Positions 7,375-15,837 of a stretch of 42,658 nt of DNA are shown here, piece by piece. Location of the stretch: the NCBI GenBank assembly GCA_002502625.1, contig DAPV01000061.1, positions 1 to 42,658 on the forward strand. The letters run 5' to 3'. Within the stretch, counting starts at the first letter, position 1. Each line of letters begins with the position of its first letter. The notes below the pieces were generated by a model. It was not told the origin of the DNA, made no database searches, and worked only from the letters and a program-made list of their open reading frames with translations. The position numbers and the translations under genes were made by a program. This DNA comes from Euryarchaeota archaeon UBA125. GTDB taxonomy: Archaea > Thermoplasmatota > Poseidoniia > Poseidoniales > Thalassarchaeaceae.

Positions 7375-8381
7375 GCTTCTACCTCCACCAAGGAAATACC
7401 ACGTTCTTCGGCAATCTGAAGTCTTGCTTCGTCATAAGAAGATGAAGAAGGCCATCGATCTTTGATGAAAATACGGCCCTCTGAAGCTTTTCCCATCTGC
7501 CATACTTCTGCAAAACCTCGATGTGTGAGAAAAAGAGATGCCACAAATCCTGAAATCTCGCCTTCTATGCTCGCTTCATCCTGATTTGCCCCTTCTTCTA
7601 TGGCTAATGCTTTCAAATGCTCACGAATTGATTCTAATTCAACTGGAGCGCCATTTCGACCTATATCCCTCATTGCAGACCAACAACGTCGAATATCATC
7701 TTCAAGATTCTCTCTATGTATTCTAGAGGATACATTAGCCATTGCCTCGGCAACCTCGGCTTGATGACGAACTCGTGCTTGCTCACGAAGTTGCCTCTCT
7801 CTAGCATCTTCATGAGCTCCTTTCAATGAAAATAGCATTTCAGAGAGAGTAATAGGCCTTGATTCAGTAGTCCTGCGAATCCTACCTTCAAACAAATTTG
7901 GCAAAGCATCTTTTGCTTGTCCAGTCAACACATTAACTGAAAATGAATACTCATCATCATTCAATTCACTTTCCCAACCAATATCCATCGTCCAATCATC
8001 TTCTAACAATTCTTCTTCCCAACGCTCATGGCGTTCGATTAGAGTAAATGTTTGAGCATGTAGAATCGACCATGCCATTCTTATCAATCGTCCACAACTA
8101 GGCAAATCGATATTTTCTGCTGTCTTTATTCTCTCACTGAATAAATCAATGAAGGTAGAAAGGTCGACATCCCAAGGATCTAAGGATTCAGTCTGAAAGA
8201 GCTGGAACACTAGCGCTATTGACCTATCTATCGGATCTACCAACATCTGATGTTCTCCATTTTCCATTTCAGCGATTTCTACTAATCTATCGATAAATGG
8301 AGAAATCGCTTCATCTTCTTCTCCACCTAACAATCGATTTACAATATCAGAACGCAAATGATGAGAATTGAGGATATCCAT
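7371..8381 (-). CDS. scpA: Segregation and condensation protein ScpA (kleisin)
   Basis: Kleisin subunit of 336 residues that bridges the Smc heads. The family landmark is SLDPWDVDLSTFIDLF at about residues 66-81, in the N-terminal helical domain that contacts the Smc neck. A charged helical linker follows, with a C-terminal winged helix (FVASLFLTHRGFAEVWQ, then the IFIKDRW end) that binds the Smc head. It is somewhat longer than typical bacterial ScpA of about 250 residues because of an expanded middle region. The gene starts 9 bases after the smc stop codon with a GAGGTG ribosome-binding site inside the smc 3' end, and overlaps scpB by 4 bases. Confidence 0.93.
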   Translation of the reverse strand: MDILNSHHLRSDIVNRLLGGEEDEAISPFIDRLVEIAEMENGEHQMLVDPIDRSIALVFQLFQTESLDPWDVDLSTFIDLFSERIKTAENIDLPSCGRLIRMAWSILHAQTFTLIERHERWEEELLEDDWTMDIGWESELNDDEYSFSVNVLTGQAKDALPNLFEGRIRRTTESRPITLSEMLFSLKGAHEDARERQLREQARVRHQAEVAEAMANVSSRIHRENLEDDIRRCWSAMRDIGRNGAPVELESIREHLKALAIEEGANQDEASIEGEISGFVASLFLTHRGFAEVWQMGKASEGRIFIKDRWPSSSSYDEARLQIAEERGISLVEVEA

Positions 8382-8390
8382 TCAGCCACC

Positions 8391-11300
8391 TCACTCCTTT
8401 AGTAAATTCTCATCTTCTGGAATTTGCTCAGAGGTTTCTGCTAATTTTTCAGCCGCATCTGCCTCTTCGAGACGGTTTTCCCAATCCAATTTTTCATCCA
8501 AATCCTCTTTCGTATCGGCTGCCCTATCCCCCAATAATCCCAACGAAGAGGGATCATCTTCAGAAGATTCTTCTTCTCTAATTCCTCCAAGACTTTCCGG
8601 ATTCTGCAACGGTTCAGGCACCATAGGTCGATTCTGAGGATTTGGTAATTCGACCATGTTTTCTTTTTCTTCTGCAATCTTCTTTTGAGCCTCTAATTCA
8701 GCTTCAGCAGCTTCACCCATCTCAACTGCAGCATCTCTATCGAAATTCATGATTAATCGACTACATCCATCTCCACCATGAGTAACACCAATGTGATGAT
8801 CTGCCATTTGGAGACTTACCTTTCTCAATGTAACCATAATAAATTGGGCGCGTCCACTTCTAAGTCGACATAGTTTAGCAATACTTTCAGCATTGAAGGA
8901 ATCCAAGTTTTGATCAACTTCATCGAAATAGTAGAACGGAGAAGGTTCGAAATCTTGAATGGCAAAGATAAGGGCCAAGGCAGCCATTGATTTTTCACCA
9001 CCTGAAAGAAGGTTCAAGCGAGTTTTATTGCTCTTACCGGGTGGTTGAGCCCACATTTCTAAACCTCCTGTGAAAGGATTATCTGGATTTTCAAGCTTTA
9101 GATCTCCTTTTCCTCCAGGCTGAAGAATTTGATAGACTCTTGAGAAATTCGTTGCTACTTGGTTCAATACTTCTGTGAGCCTTAAACGTCGTTCAGATTC
9201 TAGTTGATCAGCAATTTCAATCAAACGTGTTCGTCTATCTCTTAATGATGAGGCGTCTTGACGGAGTTGCTCAACTCTAGCTGCGGCTTCATCATATTGT
9301 TCTATGGCAAGTTGGTTTACATTTCCAATTTGGCTAATCCTTCGCTCTAATCCTCTTACCTTTGATTCAATTTGTGTAAATGCAGGAATACTATCTCCTT
9401 CTTCAGGAATTGAGATGTTCATTTGAGACATTTCAACGGATAAATCCTTGAGGACAGAGTGTTTTCTATCAATCTCTGAATTAAGCTCTGTGATTCTTGC
9501 CATCATTGTTATTCGTTTTGAATTCATTGACTCTAGATTAGCGCGCAATGTCGCTCGTTCTTCAACAAATTCCATTCTTTGCTCGTCTAATTCTTTCTGT
9601 TCTTCACTTACCTGAGAATGTATTTCTCGTAGTCCTTCGAGTTCTTCTCCCCACTCTTCTCTCTTGGATTCTAATTCCTTAATTTGGTTTTCATTTTCTT
9701 GAGCAAGGGAACGAGATTCCTCTTCTCTGTGCTCTAATTTTTGCACTTCTCCTTGAATAATATCGAGTCTTTCCTTACTTGTTGACAAGGAGGATTCAGC
9801 CTGAATTGACACTCTTGATGCTTCTGTAAAAGCCTCTTGAGCATCCCTTAGTCGCTTAGACAAATGTTCAGGAGTCTGGGAACGCAATCGTTCCATTAGT
9901 TCATCTCGATTAGAAATAGCAGCAAGATGCTCGGCTTCTGCTTTTGCAGAAGCAATTTCAGAATTTTCGACTTCTTTTGCCTTCTTTTTCAATTCTATTT
10001 GTGCATCATTTAGTCTCTTCTTTATGTCAGATTGTCTGGAACGTGCTCTTTCCAAGTCACCCTTAATCTCTCTAGCACGCATTGAACCATCTTCTTGAGT
10101 TAAAGAATTGATACGAGTTCTGATTTCTTGTTGAGATTCTTGATTCTTCTGTACTGCAGATTGAACAGTCATGTGTAATATCTCAGCAGAATCAAGCGCA
10201 GAAGATGCTTTTTCAACAATGGATAAACCTAGTGCTTTACCACCACCAAATGATGATGAAGGGGTACGACTAACTCCTCCCACCATTGCACCAGATGCTT
10301 CGAAAACTGTGCCATCTAACGTTACCATGCGAACGCCGCCCATATTCCCTCTAGCGACATCCATATTCTGGACAATCAATGTGTCTCTAACTGCAGTTCT
10401 AACTGCATTTTCAATTTCTGAATTATAATCTAAAAGGTCCGCTGCAAAACCTACTACTCCGTTTTGTCTAGAGACCATTAACGCACGGCCTCCAGCACGT
10501 CTTACTTGCATTTTGTTAAGTGGTAAGAAAACTGCTCGCCCTAGACGACCCTCCTTTAGACGACGGATACACATTGAAGCAACTTCATCATCTCTAACAA
10601 CAATGTGATTCATCCCTCCGCCTAAAGCATGAGATAGAGCCAGAGCATGAGAATCATCCTTGGGGATACATAATTCATTTAGTGGCCCTAAAATTCCATC
10701 AATTTCTCCGGAATCTCTCATTCCACATATTGCCTTGACTGCCTGAGCTTGATGAGAAGATCTACCTGACTTTTGTTCCATTTCTTGGCGGACACGAATA
10801 AGTTGTCTTTCTGCATCATTTCTAGCATTTTTAGCACCGATCTCTTCTTGACGCAGGGTTGTTTCAGCTTTTTGCAATCGTATTAATTCTTGACCTAATT
10901 TTTTACGCTCTTCACCAGAATCTACTCCTCCAAAATCTTCTAATTCCATCTCTAAATCGGATACTTCCATCTCTGCATCCCTGTGAGAATCTTGTAATTC
11001 TGCAACTTGTCCATGGACAATATCAGCAGACTGGCGTGCTCTCTCAGTTTGTAAAGTTTGAACTTGAAGACTATCTGATAATTTGGTAGCCTCATTTACT
11101 GCCTTCCCATAAGATCTATTCAGATCCATTGTGGCCTTATCGCCTTGTTCCATGGCTTTCCTTGCATCTGATTCGTCTGTTTTTGCCTTCTGCATATCTA
11201 ATTTAGCATTTGTTAAACGATTTTCAGCATCCTCTATTGCCGAAAGATGTTTCAATATCGATTCCTTTGCTTGACTAATTTCTTTCTCTAGGGTTTTAGC

Positions 11301-12302
11301 CTCAACTAATGCTCTTTCTGATGAATTTTTTAATTCGAGGACTTTGTCTCCTGCTGCTTCGATGTCTATCTCAAGACGCCTGATTCGTTCCAAAGTTCCA
11401 CGTTCTGAAGAACCAAGTAAAGCATTCATCTCTCTTTGAATTCGTACTATCTCATCATCCAGAAATTGAACTCTAAGTTCCGAGGTTTCGCACGAATCTT
11501 TGAGTTCTTCGGAAGAAGAAATGTAACGTGTCCTCTCTTCGCCTAACATTCGAATTTCTTCAAATTGTGCTCTATGTTTAGATTGCATCAACAAAGATTT
11601 GGATTCTTGGAGATCCTGGATTAAATCTCGATATTTCAATGCCTTCTCTCTCTCTTTTTCTAGACTTTCAATACGATCAATCTGTTGATTCTCAAAGACA
11701 TCTATCATTTCTAATTGGGACTCAACTTGTTTCCTTTGACGATCTGCCTTTCTCAACTCTTCATCGTATTGGGTAACTCCTGCTACATCTTCCAGAACCC
11801 TTCTTCTCTCTAGAGGGGTCATGGTGGAAAGACTAGCGACATCGCCTTGAAGGACAATGTTGTAGCCATCTCCTCGTGCTCCTGCCTCAATCAATAATCT
11901 CCTAAATTCAGTACTAGATGATGGGCGATCATTTAGCCTATATGCTGAAACAGCTGCTCCTTTTGAATTGAGTTTGACTGCACGAGTGAAGCATACTTCC
12001 TCCGCATCAACCTTCAAACGTCTTTCTCCAGAATCATTGGGCGGATTATCAAAAATTAGAGTGACCATACAAGATTTTGCAGGCTTACTTCTACTTCCTC
12101 CATTGAATATTAATTCCTTAACATTTTGAGCTCTAAGGGACTTCGTTGAACGCGTACCTAAAACGAACTGAATTGCATCGCCACTATTCGATTTACCCGA
12201 ACCATTAGGACCAGTGATTGCAGTAAATCCTTCCTCTAAATCTATCACCAATTCACCCATGAAAGATTTGAAATTTTCAAGTTCAATTCTTTTCAGATGC
12301 AT
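8391..12302 (-). CDS. smc: Chromosome segregation ATPase Smc
   Basis: Condensin ATPase of 1303 residues. Walker A GPNGSGKSN is at 31-39. Long coiled coils flank a hinge at about 530-690 (LGPLNELCIP, HALGGGMNHIVVRDD, a GG-rich VGGVSR end). The C-terminal head has the ABC signature LNLLSGGEKS near 1100 and Walker B FYYFDEVDQNLD near 1122. Family members usually end near 1170-1190 residues. Here about 105 extra residues follow the head, rich in Glu and Pro and probably disordered. The start is supported by a GAGGTG ribosome-binding site 6 bases before the ATG. It heads the smc-scpA-scpB operon. It organises and helps segregate the chromosome. Confidence 0.98.
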   Translation of the reverse strand: MHLKRIELENFKSFMGELVIDLEEGFTAITGPNGSGKSNSGDAIQFVLGTRSTKSLRAQNVKELIFNGGSRSKPAKSCMVTLIFDNPPNDSGERRLKVDAEEVCFTRAVKLNSKGAAVSAYRLNDRPSSSTEFRRLLIEAGARGDGYNIVLQGDVASLSTMTPLERRRVLEDVAGVTQYDEELRKADRQRKQVESQLEMIDVFENQQIDRIESLEKEREKALKYRDLIQDLQESKSLLMQSKHRAQFEEIRMLGEERTRYISSSEELKDSCETSELRVQFLDDEIVRIQREMNALLGSSERGTLERIRRLEIDIEAAGDKVLELKNSSERALVEAKTLEKEISQAKESILKHLSAIEDAENRLTNAKLDMQKAKTDESDARKAMEQGDKATMDLNRSYGKAVNEATKLSDSLQVQTLQTERARQSADIVHGQVAELQDSHRDAEMEVSDLEMELEDFGGVDSGEERKKLGQELIRLQKAETTLRQEEIGAKNARNDAERQLIRVRQEMEQKSGRSSHQAQAVKAICGMRDSGEIDGILGPLNELCIPKDDSHALALSHALGGGMNHIVVRDDEVASMCIRRLKEGRLGRAVFLPLNKMQVRRAGGRALMVSRQNGVVGFAADLLDYNSEIENAVRTAVRDTLIVQNMDVARGNMGGVRMVTLDGTVFEASGAMVGGVSRTPSSSFGGGKALGLSIVEKASSALDSAEILHMTVQSAVQKNQESQQEIRTRINSLTQEDGSMRAREIKGDLERARSRQSDIKKRLNDAQIELKKKAKEVENSEIASAKAEAEHLAAISNRDELMERLRSQTPEHLSKRLRDAQEAFTEASRVSIQAESSLSTSKERLDIIQGEVQKLEHREEESRSLAQENENQIKELESKREEWGEELEGLREIHSQVSEEQKELDEQRMEFVEERATLRANLESMNSKRITMMARITELNSEIDRKHSVLKDLSVEMSQMNISIPEEGDSIPAFTQIESKVRGLERRISQIGNVNQLAIEQYDEAAARVEQLRQDASSLRDRRTRLIEIADQLESERRLRLTEVLNQVATNFSRVYQILQPGGKGDLKLENPDNPFTGGLEMWAQPPGKSNKTRLNLLSGGEKSMAALALIFAIQDFEPSPFYYFDEVDQNLDSFNAESIAKLCRLRSGRAQFIMVTLRKVSLQMADHHIGVTHGGDGCSRLIMNFDRDAAVEMGEAAEAELEAQKKIAEEKENMVELPNPQNRPMVPEPLQNPESLGGIREEESSEDDPSSLGLLGDRAADTKEDLDEKLDWENRLEEADAAEKLAETSEQIPEDENLLKE

Positions 12303-12431
12303 CGTTCCACCTCATAATCCCATCCATAATCGAGCACCTCGATGGCTTACAGCAAACCTGAGGACACTTAAATCAACACGGTCAGAGATAGTAATTACGT
12401 TCGTTTTGAAGCACTGCTAATCAACGCCGAA

Positions 12432-13178
12432 TCACATTGAACCTGAAGAACCACATTCCGAACAACCTGAGCCACTACAATAATGACATACCCGTCCAAC
12501 TTTTTCTTCAAATTCATCGGAAGAACCTAATTGAAATACATCTTCTAAAATATCTAAACCCAATATTCTACGCATTTGTCCTACGCTCATATCCGTTCCA
12601 TCTAATTCCATCTTCCCACGATAACTGATTCTACTCGACGACGTTTTAGTGAAAATTTGAGCATGATTGGTTGAACCTCTACGGAATAAAACAATCCCAA
12701 TGATTATCAAAAATAAATTCACAATCAAAGAAGGGATGCCAATTATCGCTTCCCATTCAACACTTGAACCGCTAGGATTGGATATCCCGATAATATCCAT
12801 TACCCCAAACACTGCTAATATCGCGCCCCCAATCATTAGCCCCCACGATTTCCTTCTAGATTGTCCTTTGGAACTTAATCTAAGATTAAGAGCAGACGAC
12901 AAGCCAATAAATCCTAAAATTAAGCCTAATCCACCTACCAAAATATCAGGGAGAGCATAACTACCCAAAGGATGCAAACATGAAGATTGTCCAGAATTTT
13001 CTATTTGATCAGAGATATTTGATTCAGTGCAGGAAAACGTGGCTAATCCAATAAGATCTACTTTCTGGTTAATTGAAGTCTCTTCTTCATTCCATAATCC
13101 ATACTCGACATTCCAGATTACAATAAACAAAAGAAAACACCCAAAAACGGCTAGAACTAATCGAGATGCCTTGGACAC
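12432..13178 (-). CDS. Four-helix membrane protein with C-terminal zinc-ribbon-like tail
   Basis: Protein of 248 residues that I cannot assign to a named family. Predicted membrane segments lie at about 7-23, 77-97, 112-132 and 143-165. The loop after the first segment holds Cys50 and Cys67, a possible disulfide on the outer face. The soluble C-terminal part ends with two Cys pairs (CHYC at 231-234 and CSEC at 239-242), a compact zinc-ribbon or rubredoxin-like knuckle. The start is GTG. The gene is divergent from nadB; the roughly 110 bases between the starts contain a perfect inverted repeat that could affect both. It may be a sensor or a structural membrane protein; no catalytic motif is visible. 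Confidence 0.65.
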   Translation of the reverse strand: MSKASRLVLAVFGCFLLFIVIWNVEYGLWNEEETSINQKVDLIGLATFSCTESNISDQIENSGQSSCLHPLGSYALPDILVGGLGLILGFIGLSSALNLRLSSKGQSRRKSWGLMIGGAILAVFGVMDIIGISNPSGSSVEWEAIIGIPSLIVNLFLIIIGIVLFRRGSTNHAQIFTKTSSSRISYRGKMELDGTDMSVGQMRRILGLDILEDVFQLGSSDEFEEKVGRVCHYCSGSGCSECGSSGSM

Positions 13179-13225
13179 AGGTCATCATGCAAAGAGTAGG
13201 CTATTCACGCTATCGCAAAAAAAGG

Positions 13226-13286
13226 CACCCTCTGCACGAATCTTCATGCGAGATTGCCAGTACGACACTACATGGTGCAGAGGGTG
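13226..13286. promoter_or_regulatory. Perfect 12-bp inverted repeat ending at the nadB start codon
   Basis: CACCCTCTGCAC at 13226-13237 is exactly mirrored by GTGCAGAGGGTG at 13275-13286, and the ATG of nadB follows immediately. The 37-base interval contains a further inverted pair, AATCT (13239-13243) and AGATT (13251-13255). Read on the plus strand as RNA, the long stem would bury the sequence next to the nadB start codon. Read on the minus strand, the right-hand side of the stem is followed after two bases by seven T residues (13223-13217), which is terminator/attenuator geometry for the divergent membrane-protein gene. It could instead be a DNA operator with two half-sites. I cannot tell which from sequence alone. 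Confidence 0.6.
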
Positions 13287-14873
13287 ATGCAGTTTGACGC
13301 CGTCGTAGTCGGCTCAGGAATTGCAGGACTCACCATGGCTGTAGGTCTAGCAAGAGAAGGTAGAAATGTCGCTTTAGTCACTAAAAAGCAACTCGAGGAC
13401 TCATCTACAAATTGGGCTCAAGGAGGGATTGCAGGAGTCCTAGATACAACAAATGAAGAGTCTATTGAAAAGCATATCCAAGATACTCTCGATGCAGGAG
13501 ATGGACTATGTGATGAAGATGTAGTCAGAAGTGTTGTTCTTGAAGCGGCAGATCGAATTCAATCTCTCATTAGTGAAGGAGTGATCTTCGACCGTGCTTC
13601 TGATGGGAATTTCGACTTAGTTAAGGAAGGAGGGCATCAGGAAAAGAGGATTCTACATGTTAAAGATAGGACTGGAGCAGCAATTGAAAGTACTCTGATT
13701 AATCGATTACATCAAGAAAAGGTGACAATTTTAGAAGGATGGATGGCTGTAGATTTAATTTTAGAAAAACAAAATTCTCCAAGAGAAGGAATCAGAGGGA
13801 TATGGAGTTTAGACCCCGAAGGAGAAGTACATTCAATTGTCTGTAAGGCGTTAATTATTGCAACAGGAGGAGCAGGAAAACTGTGGAGAGAAACTACGAA
13901 TCCATCTGTAGCCACAGGAGATGGGATTGCAATGGCGCATCGAGCTTTTGTAAAAACTACACATATGGAATTTATTCAATTTCACCCAACTGCGTTAGCA
14001 ATGCCTGGCGAACAACCATTCCTAATTACAGAAGCTCTTCGAGGTGCTGGAGCAATTTTAATGACCTTAGAAGGATTACAAGAGTATCGAAAATCAAGGA
14101 AAAAGCCTGATTATTTTTCTTACATGAAATCTATTGACCCTAGAGGATCTTTAGCCACCAGAGATATTGTTGCTAGGTCTACAGATCGCGTCCTCAAAAA
14201 AAGTGGAGACAAGCATGTGGTTCTTGTAACTGAACATCTAGATGGAGAAAACCTGAAAAGTAGATTTCCGACAATAAATGAAAGATTAGCCAAATATGGC
14301 TTAGAATTAGGACCGGATCCAATTCCAGTCACTCCAGCTGCACATTACATTGTAGGGGGGATAGAAGTAGATAGTAGAGGACAATGCAAGACATTTGATG
14401 GATCTATCTACAAGGGACTTTTTGCAGTTGGAGAAGTCGCATGTACAGGCCTTCATGGAGCAAATCGATTGGCATCAAACAGCCTGCTTGAAGCGATTGT
14501 AATGACGCATCGGGCACTAAAAAATGCAATTGCTGAGACTGAAAAAAACAAACAAAGTGATACTGAAGTTCCACTTTGGAGAGCTAATGGTCTTGAAGAT
14601 TTGATAGAACACGCTCCACTAAAGGCAGATCGTGAGGCATTACAGACAATTATGTCAGACGATGTAGGTCTTGTTCGAAGAAATGAACGGCTTCAAAGAG
14701 CACAACGGAAAGTTCTCCATATCGGTGAAGAAATTGACCGAATCTGGAGAAGTTCAAAACCAACAAGAAAATTAGTTGAATTAAGAAATATGTCAATTGT
14801 TTCTTCTCTCGTGATTGATGCAGCTATTTCGAGAAAGGAAAATGTAGGGTTACACTACAATCTAGATCAATGA
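13287..14873 (+). CDS. nadB: L-aspartate oxidase
   Basis: FAD enzyme that oxidises L-aspartate to iminoaspartate, the first step of de novo NAD synthesis; the partner quinolinate synthase (nadA) is not in this window. 528 residues from the chosen ATG. The FAD dinucleotide motif VVGSGIAGLTMAVGLAREG is at the N-terminus. Family signatures follow: NWAQGGIAGV, HVKDRTGAAIE, ATGGAGKLWRETTNP, EFIQFHPTAL, LITEALRGAGA, DPRGSLATRDIVAR with the catalytic Arg, PAAHY with the catalytic His, and GLHGANRLASNSLLE. The frame extends upstream to an ATG at 13272 and a TTG at 13254, but those codons encode a non-conserved lead. The protein is of the bacterial type, where many archaea use aspartate dehydrogenase instead. 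Confidence 0.95.
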   Translation: MQFDAVVVGSGIAGLTMAVGLAREGRNVALVTKKQLEDSSTNWAQGGIAGVLDTTNEESIEKHIQDTLDAGDGLCDEDVVRSVVLEAADRIQSLISEGVIFDRASDGNFDLVKEGGHQEKRILHVKDRTGAAIESTLINRLHQEKVTILEGWMAVDLILEKQNSPREGIRGIWSLDPEGEVHSIVCKALIIATGGAGKLWRETTNPSVATGDGIAMAHRAFVKTTHMEFIQFHPTALAMPGEQPFLITEALRGAGAILMTLEGLQEYRKSRKKPDYFSYMKSIDPRGSLATRDIVARSTDRVLKKSGDKHVVLVTEHLDGENLKSRFPTINERLAKYGLELGPDPIPVTPAAHYIVGGIEVDSRGQCKTFDGSIYKGLFAVGEVACTGLHGANRLASNSLLEAIVMTHRALKNAIAETEKNKQSDTEVPLWRANGLEDLIEHAPLKADREALQTIMSDDVGLVRRNERLQRAQRKVLHIGEEIDRIWRSSKPTRKLVELRNMSIVSSLVIDAAISRKENVGLHYNLDQ

Positions 14874-14919
14874 ACAATGAATCAGAATTCTCAATCAAGG
14901 CATTTTCAAAAGGTATATT

Positions 14920-15837
14920 CTAATTTATTGACAGACCTCGGACTAAATCCCAAAGTGTCTGAGTCCGGGGGACTGGAATTCCATGCAACTCTGCTCTTTC
15001 TACAATCGCTCCACAAATCCAATCTACTTCAGTAGGGACACCATGAATCACATCTTGTAACATACTACTTTGATTCTCAGCAGTAGATATCAATACTTCA
15101 TTCAAAGTATTATCTAAATTCTCAAAATCAATATTTATACCTTCAAATTGAGCTACTAGTGCACCTTCCATCATGACATCAATTGCTAGTTGATTCAGAG
15201 GAGATGTTAGTAAAGCACCATTTCTCACCCCACAGATTGCAGAAATAGGATTGATTGCTAAATTTATGAGTAACTTCTCCCATATTGATGGTGAAATATC
15301 AGATACTAGAACAGGAAAAAGGTTGGATTCATGTAAAATTTCTACCACTTTTTCATATAATCCCGAACGAATCGCTAATTTCTCTTCATCCAATGGACCA
15401 ATAACGATTCTCCCCTCTCCCCCAAGTCTAATTTCTACAGGACCTATACGATTAGATCCATGAGTCACACATGCACCAAATGTCCTCCCCCTCCCCACAA
15501 TTGATGCAACTCTATCTAAGTGACCTAAACCATTTTGAATTGCAATTACAAAACCATTACTTACCAAATGTTTCTCTGCAATGCTAGTTAATTCAGATAC
15601 AGAATTTTGTTTACAACAAATTATTGCAACATCCAGTTTCTTGTCAGATTCAAGAATTGAAAATTCAGGGGGAGTCAAAACCTCTACAGAATCTGATGAA
15701 TGAACAATTATGCCCCTCTCTTGCAAAGGAATTAATGATTCTCTCCGAGAATAGATGTATGGATGAACCCCTGCCTTTGCTATCTTAAATGTAAGTAAAC
15801 AACCAATTGCACCAGTACCAAAAATACCTAACCGCAA
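14920..15837 (-). CDS. panE: Ketopantoate reductase (2-dehydropantoate 2-reductase)
   Basis: NADPH-dependent enzyme of coenzyme A synthesis. The 305-residue length is typical. The N-terminal Rossmann motif is GIFGTGAIGCLL. An NGLGH segment follows the strand at about residue 100, and the catalytic Lys sits in IWEKLLINLAINP. The C-terminal helical domain holds the expected EVDWICGAIVERAELHGIPVP. The start codon is TTG, because the Rossmann strand begins at the second residue, and it follows the stop codon of the upstream membrane-protein gene without a gap (TGATTG). The two are therefore probably cotranscribed, but no functional link is obvious. Confidence 0.92.
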   Translation of the reverse strand: MRLGIFGTGAIGCLLTFKIAKAGVHPYIYSRRESLIPLQERGIIVHSSDSVEVLTPPEFSILESDKKLDVAIICCKQNSVSELTSIAEKHLVSNGFVIAIQNGLGHLDRVASIVGRGRTFGACVTHGSNRIGPVEIRLGGEGRIVIGPLDEEKLAIRSGLYEKVVEILHESNLFPVLVSDISPSIWEKLLINLAINPISAICGVRNGALLTSPLNQLAIDVMMEGALVAQFEGINIDFENLDNTLNEVLISTAENQSSMLQDVIHGVPTEVDWICGAIVERAELHGIPVPRTQTLWDLVRGLSIN

